A DNA stretch of 7,145 bases. It comes from Acidobacteriaceae bacterium. GTDB lineage: Bacteria; Acidobacteriota; Terriglobia; Terriglobales; Acidobacteriaceae. Made by a program: the position numbers and the translations under genes. Below are positions 1 through 5,215 of the stretch, one piece after another. The stretch is from assembly GCA_030044455.1 (NCBI GenBank), contig JASHVU010000787.1, positions 1 through 7,145 on the forward strand, written 5' to 3'. The notes below the pieces were generated by a model. That model had not been told where the DNA came from. It searched no databases and was given only the letters and a program-made list of their open reading frames with translations. Positions within the stretch are counted from its first letter, which is position 1; every line of letters starts with the position of its first letter.

Positions 1-1
1 G

Positions 2-1498
2 GTTGCCGCATTGCCGTTCGCTCTTGCGGATGCGCAACTGGCGATTGCGAGCGAATGTGGATTCGCGTCCTGGCCGAAGTTGCGGTCTCACGTGAAGGCA
101 GTCGAAACCGCAGACGTGGTCGCCGGGTTGCGGGACGCAGCAGGTAAAGGCGATGTGGTGCAACTCAGTTCGCTGCTTGATGCGCAACCCGAGCTGATTG
201 ACGAGCGTGGCGGCGAGGGGGTGAGAACCGCACTGCACCAGGCTGTCTTCGGCAACAGTGAAGCAGCGGTGAAGCTGCTGCTCGAGCGCGGCGCCAATCC
301 CAACATTCGCTGCGAGGGCGACAATGCCTACCCGCTGCATTTCGCCGTCGAGAAGAACCGTGTTCCCATTATGCATCTGCTTGTGGAGCATGGCGCGGAT
401 ACCGTGGGTGAGGGTGATTACCACGAACTTGGTGTCCTGGGCTGGGCCACTGCCTGGGAGTATTGCCGGCCCGACCTCGAGACGGTGACTTATCTGCTGG
501 CTCACGGTGCGCGCCACAACATCTTTTCAGCGGTATCGGTCGGTGATGTGGAAACCGTTCGCAGTCTCATCGCCCGCCAACCCGACGATCTGGACCGCCG
601 AATGAACGGGTCGTTAATGAGGCCCATGCCGCTGCATCTTGCGGTCATCAAACGCCTGCCCTCGATGGTCGAAACGCTGCTCGAGTTGGGCGCAAACCGG
701 GAAAGTTTAGACGAGGCCGGATTCACGCCACTCGATCATGCCGCCCTGCTCGGCGCGTCCGACATAGTCGCTATGCTTCTTGATGCCGGCGCCAATTTGC
801 GACTTCCGGCTGCCGCCGCACTCGGTCGCGATGCCGATGTAGCTCGCCTGCTGCGCCGCGATCCCGACGCTCTTAAACCCGAGGGCCGCTGGGGCCGCTT
901 GATCGTTCGTGCCAGTGAGCACGGTTCCGGTGAGATGGTCGAAACGCTGCTGCGCCACGGCGCACTCGTGAACATCCGCGACAATCCAAGAACGGCAATC
1001 GATAACACAGCCGGATACACGCCGCTCCACGGCGCAGCATGGAACGGCAATCTCAGCGTGATTGCCGTTCTGCTTCGTCACGGCGCAGAGGTGCGCGCCC
1101 GTGAGGAAAAGTATCGCGGCACTCCCGCAGGCTGGGCCGACTACGCAGGACATAAGGAGGCGCGCGATCTGATTCTGCGCGGTCCGATCGACGTGATCGA
1201 AGCTATTCAATACGACTTGATCGATCGCGTGCTGCCGATCCTCGAAGAGGATCCGGCTGCGCTCGATCGGCCGTTTCGCGAGTACGGTCTGTTCCCCCTG
1301 GACGCTCAGGATTGGCATTCGCCGCTCGCCTATGCGGTTGTGCGCGGCAGAGCAGAGATTGTACGGGTGCTATTGAAGCACGGCGCGGATCGGGCGCTGC
1401 TGTCGCCGAATGGGGAGACCTTGAGCGGGATTGCGCTGAAGGCCGGCCACCGGGAGATCGCATTGCTTCTTGAGGAAGCGGGCGGGGAACGGCGATGA
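2..1498 (+). CDS. Ankyrin-repeat protein, 5' truncated by the window edge
   Basis: Ankyrin repeats are protein-binding scaffolds; no catalytic domain is visible and the partner is unknown. Numbering from the TTG at 11, the protein opens with ADAQLAIASECGFASWPKL (residues 6-24), a short module that I recall standing before ankyrin arrays in acidobacterial proteins. About a dozen repeats of roughly 30 residues follow. Clear ones are near 73-102 (TALHQAV...LLLERGANPN), 107-135 (YPLHFAV...LLVEHGAD), 207-236, 238-264 (GFTPLDHAALLG...LLDAGAN), 335-364 (AGYTPLHGAAWNG...LLRHGAE) and 436-462. Those near 138-200, 266-325 and 393-421 are degenerate. The frame stays open upstream of 11 (codons 2-10 read V-A-A), so that TTG is probably internal and the true start lies outside the window. 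No signal peptide can be judged. The gene converges on the sulfatase gene, with 18 bases between stop codons and no clear hairpin there. Family is sure; function is not. Confidence 0.93.
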   Translation, partial: VAALPFALADAQLAIASECGFASWPKLRSHVKAVETADVVAGLRDAAGKGDVVQLSSLLDAQPELIDERGGEGVRTALHQAVFGNSEAAVKLLLERGANPNIRCEGDNAYPLHFAVEKNRVPIMHLLVEHGADTVGEGDYHELGVLGWATAWEYCRPDLETVTYLLAHGARHNIFSAVSVGDVETVRSLIARQPDDLDRRMNGSLMRPMPLHLAVIKRLPSMVETLLELGANRESLDEAGFTPLDHAALLGASDIVAMLLDAGANLRLPAAAALGRDADVARLLRRDPDALKPEGRWGRLIVRASEHGSGEMVETLLRHGALVNIRDNPRTAIDNTAGYTPLHGAAWNGNLSVIAVLLRHGAEVRAREEKYRGTPAGWADYAGHKEARDLILRGPIDVIEAIQYDLIDRVLPILEEDPAALDRPFREYGLFPLDAQDWHSPLAYAVVRGRAEIVRVLLKHGADRALLSPNGETLSGIALKAGHREIALLLEEAGGERR

Positions 1499-1516
1499 AT
1501 TTGCTCGCGTCCTGAT

Positions 1517-3013
1517 TTAATCGCCGGCCACTGAGCCGATCCATCGGGCTACAAAATCGTGCACGTACATCAGGCTGGTTGGCGCTGACACTGTCTTAGC
1601 GTCCTGCTGCCCGGGAGAGTGAATCATCACCACCGGCCGAGGGTCCCATTCTCCGCCGTGCGAGATGCGCTCATCCTCGGCGCTCCAGCCGGGCAGCGGC
1701 CTCCACATCGCCGTTCGCCACGAGTGGTCGCCGTGCACTACCAGCGTGGTCGATGCCCATCGCGGCTGCTTCGCCAGCTCCGCGAGCATCTGGCCCAGCA
1801 GGCGGTCACTGTAATCGAGACCGTCAGCATATGAGCCGCCAATCGCGAACGTCTGGGTTCGCCGGTCCCAGAACCCCGGCGGGTGCGGCGCTGGAATGTG
1901 CAGGAAAATGATGTCGGCCTGGCTGGTGGCCAGCGTGGCCAGCGCGTGCCGGCTCACATCCTGTACCGAAGCAATGTGCCCTCGCTCGTTCCACGCCGCA
2001 TCGTCGGCCCAGGCGCGGCTCGGCCATATGAACTGCTCCACCATGATTCGCAGCGGGAACCAGACGTTCTGAAGAAAGCTTGCGTCGAGCATGGTCGGCC
2101 CGCGATCCTGCGCGTCGTCGTTGCTCCAGTAACACTCCGTCGCTACCTGCTCGAAAACCCCGCAGTAGGCGATGTACCAGCCGATGATGGATGTCGTGAC
2201 GCCATGCTGCTTGGCGAGGCCGATCAGCGACTGCTCCGCGTTGAACTGCTCCCAATGGTTGTTTTCGATCTGCACAAGGTACTTGTTGCTGTTGGTATAT
2301 TCAACGTCGGTGACTGCGCGACCCAGCATCAGTGTGGGCACGGCGCGGGTGGTGCGGTAGGCGATGGGTGTCACGTCGGTGTAAATCGTGCTTTCGCTGC
2401 GCAGCCGGTCAAAATTCGGCAGGTTGAGCGAGGGATCGCGTGCCTCGAAGGTCTGCTTGTAGCCCAGTTCGTCGAAAAGCACCCACACCAGTCGCGGCCG
2501 GGTGGCCGGCGCTTGAACGATGGGATGCGCGAAAGCCTGCGGTCCGGGTCGCCAGAGTGCTGAGCGCACAATTTGCGCAGTCATCACCATGGCGAAGACT
2601 GCAAATCCGGTCAGAATCGCGCTGCCGGCTTTGCGCATTTTTATGGCGAGAGCCTTGAAGCGCCACACCAATAACACGACGATCGCGATCCACGCCATGT
2701 TCAACGCGATCACCGCCGCGTTCGGAATGTCGGTGGGCATCACGTTCAGGTTGCGCACAAACAGCATGGGCGGCAGCAGCGCCACCAGCACCCAGCGAAT
2801 GGCGGGCCATCTTTTCAGCCGGCGCAGCAGAGCGGTCAGCAGCGCAAAGACCAGGCCCACGATCAGCATGTCGGCGAGGTGGGCGAGCGCGACTTTTGTA
2901 AGAGGAGAAGGCACGCGCATGCGCGCATCGCCGGCCTGCGAAGTGAGGTCGATGTAGTCGGGCAACAAAAGGATCGAGGCAAAACCCCATGCCTGGGCCA
3001 GCCGCTTCATCAT
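1517..3013 (-). CDS. Membrane-anchored sulfatase / phosphoethanolamine-transferase-like enzyme (alkaline phosphatase superfamily)
   Basis: This 498-residue protein has an N-terminal membrane part and a C-terminal extracytoplasmic hydrolase/transferase domain. Hydrophobic helices lie near residues 42-63, 72-88, 97-118 and 131-150, with a weaker one near 9-19. The catalytic domain spans about 173-498: LVWVLFDELGY (D181 as metal ligand), LNLPNFDRL, a TTR segment at 221-223 where the nucleophilic Thr is expected, HIPAPHPPGFWD (H372, H377), YADGLDYSDRLLGQML and VVHGDHSW (D429, H430 as metal ligands). This order matches sulfatases, lipoteichoic-acid synthases and phosphoethanolamine transferases. 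No C/S-x-P-x-R sulfatase signature is seen, so transfer or hydrolysis of a phospho-group on a lipid or glycan is at least as likely as sulfate hydrolysis. The ATG at 3013 is preferred over the adjacent one at 3010: it overlaps the methyltransferase stop as ATGA and has GGAGG 10 bases upstream. It is the last gene of the operon and probably translationally coupled. Confidence 0.88.
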   Translation of the reverse strand: MMKRLAQAWGFASILLLPDYIDLTSQAGDARMRVPSPLTKVALAHLADMLIVGLVFALLTALLRRLKRWPAIRWVLVALLPPMLFVRNLNVMPTDIPNAAVIALNMAWIAIVVLLVWRFKALAIKMRKAGSAILTGFAVFAMVMTAQIVRSALWRPGPQAFAHPIVQAPATRPRLVWVLFDELGYKQTFEARDPSLNLPNFDRLRSESTIYTDVTPIAYRTTRAVPTLMLGRAVTDVEYTNSNKYLVQIENNHWEQFNAEQSLIGLAKQHGVTTSIIGWYIAYCGVFEQVATECYWSNDDAQDRGPTMLDASFLQNVWFPLRIMVEQFIWPSRAWADDAAWNERGHIASVQDVSRHALATLATSQADIIFLHIPAPHPPGFWDRRTQTFAIGGSYADGLDYSDRLLGQMLAELAKQPRWASTTLVVHGDHSWRTAMWRPLPGWSAEDERISHGGEWDPRPVVMIHSPGQQDAKTVSAPTSLMYVHDFVARWIGSVAGD

Positions 3014-4428
3014 TCGGCTTCAGCCTCCGCATGTTTGCCATCGTTCGCGATGCCCGCCCCGCTGATTATGGCGCCTACCGTATTTATGCGCTCAAATGAC
3101 AGCAGCACGCGACCGTTCCCGAGCTCTGTTCGATCCATTTGTTTGAAGAATGGCTGGAGCGCACCGACCAGGTCGGCTTCGGCAAGTTGCCCGTAGAGTT
3201 CGTCGCGTCCGCGCAGCCACTCCTGGTACATGGGATCAGAAGGTGGCACCCACTCCAACACCAGCCATCGATTGCTGAGCTCGGCAGCCAGCGCGGCGAT
3301 GTGGGTGAGCGGCGCCTGCTCGCGCAAAATCAGGTGGTGGATGATGGCCAGCATCAGCACCATATCGAATTTGCCGGTAAGCCTGTCGAGCAGCGAAAGC
3401 TGTTCGCGATTGCGCCAGCCCGCTGCCGGAGTGGGCCGCGCAATGTTGGCCACGATGGCCGTGATGGGTTTCTTTTCGACTGCGGCGGCGCGAAACAGCA
3501 CGTCAAGCGCTGCGGTGTCGTTGTCGAGCGACACGACTTTTGCCCCAGCTTCCGACGCGATAAGCGAATAGGCACCGGTGTTGGCGCCGACATCGAGCAC
3601 GCTCACTGGGCGCAGCCGCTCGATCACTCCGCGCACAAAAGCTTGCTTGGCTTCAACGTCGGCGGGCTGGTAATGGGTCGCGCTCTGGTTGTACTGGCTC
3701 CATTGGCTCGTGCTCTCGCTGCCGGCGGCATGGCGAATCTGCCTGGTGAGCCGCGCCAGCCGCTTGTGCAGGATGTGCCTGGCAAGCTCAGGATCCGTAT
3801 TACGCTCAGCCGGCCTGGTGCTGGATTTGCCTTTGCCATCGAGCATCGCTGCCAGCGTCACCACGTCGAGCAGATTCGGATTCAGCCGATGCCGCAGCGG
3901 CAGTGCCCTGGCCAGCATGGTTGGTTCATAACCATCGCGCCAGAAGAGCGTGGCCTCGAGCGGCCAGTTCAGATATTTTGCCGCTACCAGGGGCAGCAGG
4001 AAGGTGCGGACAAACTGCCCGTAGGCGAGCCAGACCGTGGAGTGAGGATTGCGCGGCTCAAACGACAGCACGTCGACAAACACCGGCCGGGCGCCCAGGA
4101 AAACCACATTGAGCGGTGTCGCGTCCTTCAGCGCGAAGCCGGCATCAATTGCCTTGCCCGCGATGCCCAGCGTCAGCTCTGCGGCGGCCCGCCACTGGGC
4201 GGGTGTCCACTCCCACGGGTAGCTGATGGGGTCAATGCGCGGATGCTTGAGCCAGAATCCGCCCTCTTCCGCCTCTGCTCCAGTTTGGCTCGTGCCCAAC
4301 TCTGCGATCTCGCTCGCAACAAGGTCGCCACTTTTCTCAAGCTGCACCCTGAGGGCTGAGTCAAGAAAACGCTTTGCCTCGGCTGCCGCAACGGGACGCA
4401 CCCGCCGCAAAGCGCAGTCCTCGGTCAA
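3010..4428 (-). CDS. Two-domain class I SAM-dependent methyltransferase (NoeA-like), start uncertain
   Basis: From the TTG at 4428 the protein has 472 residues. The C-terminal half is a Rossmann methyltransferase: motif I LDVGANTGAYS (278-288), an acidic SAM-ribose position at VSLDND (299-304), and the MLMLAIIHHLIL strand/helix (357-368). The N-terminal half carries KHPRI...SYPWEW (61-74), LKDATPLNVVF (100-110), RPVFVDVLSF (114-123) and FVRTFLLPL (139-147), blocks I associate with methyltransferases resembling the nodulation protein NoeA. The acceptor is unknown; the neighbours point to a surface glycan, lipid or secondary metabolite. The start is unsettled. The frame stays open for 42 codons upstream to the TAG at 4555-4557 and encodes TFRDPAGQLIL just before the TTG, and FRDPAG looks like the usual N-terminus of this family. 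No ATG, GTG or TTG exists in that extension (CTG at 4551 and 4461, ATC at 4515, ATT at 4431). The TTG has only GGGG, 9 bases upstream, as a possible ribosome site. The gene overlaps the sulfatase start by ATGA. Confidence 0.88.
   Translation of the reverse strand: MTEDCALRRVRPVAAAEAKRFLDSALRVQLEKSGDLVASEIAELGTSQTGAEAEEGGFWLKHPRIDPISYPWEWTPAQWRAAAELTLGIAGKAIDAGFALKDATPLNVVFLGARPVFVDVLSFEPRNPHSTVWLAYGQFVRTFLLPLVAAKYLNWPLEATLFWRDGYEPTMLARALPLRHRLNPNLLDVVTLAAMLDGKGKSSTRPAERNTDPELARHILHKRLARLTRQIRHAAGSESTSQWSQYNQSATHYQPADVEAKQAFVRGVIERLRPVSVLDVGANTGAYSLIASEAGAKVVSLDNDTAALDVLFRAAAVEKKPITAIVANIARPTPAAGWRNREQLSLLDRLTGKFDMVLMLAIIHHLILREQAPLTHIAALAAELSNRWLVLEWVPPSDPMYQEWLRGRDELYGQLAEADLVGALQPFFKQMDRTELGNGRVLLSFERINTVGAIISGAGIANDGKHAEAEAE
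3024..3028 (-). promoter_or_regulatory. Ribosome binding site (GGAGG) for the sulfatase gene
   Basis: On the minus strand GGAGG lies inside the last codons of the methyltransferase gene, 10 bases before the ATG at 3013 and 13 before the adjacent ATG at 3010. This favours the upstream ATG and, with the ATGA overlap, suggests coupled translation of the two genes. Confidence 0.6.
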
Positions 4429-4554
4429 AATGAGCTGCCCCGCCGGATCACGAAAGGTCAGTTTATTTTCGTTGAGCTCAGCAAAAACTTGCGAATTGAC
4501 TTGTTCGCGCTCGATTGTGAAACCTGCCGGAGACCTTAGAGCCGCTAGCAGGCC

Positions 4555-4815
4555 CTAGGAATTGGGTGAGTCGTCGCCTTCAACTGCAGTCGGGGCGGCT
4601 TCAGTTTCTTTCACCGCCGCGCCGCCTTTGTTGAACAAAGCATATATCTTGCGGCGAAGATACCAGCCTGCGGCTACCAGAGCTGAGCCCGCTGCCTGAA
4701 TGGCCAGAAGGCCGGTGCCGGGGTCGGCATAGCCATAGGCCGGCCGTTCAAAAAGAATTATGGCGCCAACGACGATGAGCAAGAAGGGCAGAATTCGCAG
4801 CAGTCTCATATGCAT
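4555..4815 (-). CDS. Small membrane protein with YADPGTG motif
   Basis: This 86-residue protein has a hydrophobic N-terminal segment (residues 5-22, signal peptide or membrane anchor), then ERPAYG and YADPGTG (29-35), a second hydrophobic stretch (36-53), a basic WYLRRKIYALFNK (51-63), and a polar acidic tail rich in Ala and Glu ending DDSPNS. Short proteins with a (D)PGTG/PGSG turn between two hydrophobic segments recur beside membrane sulfatases and methyltransferases in acidobacteria, as far as I recall; no function is known to me. Position suggests an accessory subunit for the sulfatase-like enzyme. It is the first gene of the operon. Two ATGs compete, at 4815 and 4809, and neither has a good Shine-Dalgarno sequence. 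Its TAG stop is in frame with the methyltransferase. Existence is well supported by the hydrophobic pattern and operon position. Confidence 0.75.
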   Translation of the reverse strand: MHMRLLRILPFLLIVVGAIILFERPAYGYADPGTGLLAIQAAGSALVAAGWYLRRKIYALFNKGGAAVKETEAAPTAVEGDDSPNS

Positions 4816-4829
4816 TTGTGTGCAGTTTC

Positions 4830-4846
4830 AAAAATCCGAGATCGGA
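4830..4846 (-). terminator. Possible weak hairpin plus T-run upstream of the small membrane protein gene
   Basis: On the minus strand TCCGA-TC-TCGGA is followed directly by five T, 15 bases before the ATG at 4815. The arrangement is like an intrinsic terminator or attenuator, but the stem is only 4-5 base pairs with a minimal loop, so it may have no function. Confidence 0.2.
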
Positions 4847-4865
4847 GCGTCAAAAAAACTCGCGC

Positions 4866-4893
4866 CTGTAAGGGATGCAAACCCCTCCTACAG
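4866..4893. repeat. Imperfect inverted repeat / hairpin (CTGTA...TACAG)
   Basis: CTGTA at 4866-4870 pairs exactly with TACAG at 4889-4893. Inside, GGG (4872-4874) pairs with CCC (4882-4884 or 4883-4885) around a small loop containing ATGCAAA. On the minus strand it reads CTGTAGGAGGGG...CCCTTACAG and is followed 7 bases later by seven T. It lies in the leader of the minus-strand operon. It resembles short interspersed palindromic elements that I recall from acidobacterial genomes, but only one copy is in this window. It could also be a leader hairpin or weak attenuator. Confidence 0.5.
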
Positions 4894-5065
4894 AAAACCT
4901 TCGATTCACTAGACGCCGAAAGGCCAAGCAAGGTTTACTCGCAAGAATTCAGGTGCTTTCTACGCCGGCAACAGGACTTCTTTCGAATCTCGCCAGCGCT
5001 GTCTGATTCCTTATGATAAAGCTCTGCGGTAAACCTGCGGCATTCATTTTGCGTCTCACAAATAG

Positions 5066-5094
5066 TTGACCGGATTGCTCCTTACTGGTACCTG
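5066..5094 (+). promoter_or_regulatory. Candidate sigma-70-type promoter for the polytopic membrane protein gene
   Basis: TTGACC at 5066-5071 is a good -35 box. Seventeen bases later TACCTG (5089-5094) follows a TGG, a possible extended -10, but it matches TATAAT at only two positions. If real, it gives a leader of roughly 115 bases containing the hairpins at 5147-5195. Confidence 0.22.
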
Positions 5095-5146
5095 GTGATT
5101 TATCCTTTGTTGGTTGCAGGTTATGAATTCGCCGGTTTCCTTGCCC

Positions 5147-5195
5147 CTCGGCCCGACTCGGGTGAGCGTCAGGCATTCTCTCGGAGTCCCTCCGA
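5147..5195 (+). other. Hairpin-rich leader before the polytopic membrane protein gene
   Basis: Two stem-loops sit in tandem. CCCGA-C-TCGGG at 5152-5162 is extended by CTCG (5147-5150) pairing with TGAG (5163-5166) across one unpaired G. TCGGA (5181-5185) pairs perfectly with TCCGA (5191-5195) around GTCCC. An outer CCGGTT/AACCGG pair (near 5132-5137 and 5195-5200) could enclose both, although it competes for the last base of the second stem. No T-run follows, so this is more likely leader RNA structure than a terminator. It matches no riboswitch that I recognise. Confidence 0.35.
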
Positions 5196-5215
5196 ACCGG
5201 TTCCTTCAATTTTAG

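Larger units (their letters stand above)
4816..5215. other. Divergent intergenic region (400 bases) without a convincing gene
   Basis: This spacer separates the minus-strand operon from the plus-strand membrane protein gene, so it should hold promoters for both. It contains an inverted repeat (4866-4893), a 7-base A run (4852-4858), a small inverted repeat beside an A run (4830-4846), a direct repeat CTGCGG...CTGCGG near 5025-5040, a TTGACC box (5066-5071) and two hairpins before the plus-strand gene (5147-5166, 5181-5195). It is less GC-rich than the flanking genes. A 157-codon minus-strand frame crosses part of it but looks non-coding. Confidence 0.6.

Noticed and set aside
707..1318. 203-codon minus-strand frame opposite the ankyrin gene
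   Set aside because: It is antisense to clear ankyrin repeats and has no domain of its own.
1499..1516. Bidirectional terminator between the convergent ankyrin and sulfatase genes
   Set aside because: The 18-base gap contains no stem-loop or T-run that I can pair.
1883..2563. 226-codon plus-strand frame opposite the sulfatase-like gene
   Set aside because: The opposite strand carries the full set of alkaline-phosphatase-fold motifs; this frame shows none.
3139..4359. 406-codon plus-strand frame opposite the methyltransferase
   Set aside because: It is antisense to a gene with clear motifs, its translation is rich in His, Gln and Arg without any fold pattern, and it is a typical GC-rich shadow frame.
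4810..5016. 68-codon plus-strand frame in the intergenic region
   Set aside because: It runs through the inverted repeat and overlaps the start of the minus-strand operon; its translation has no protein-like pattern.
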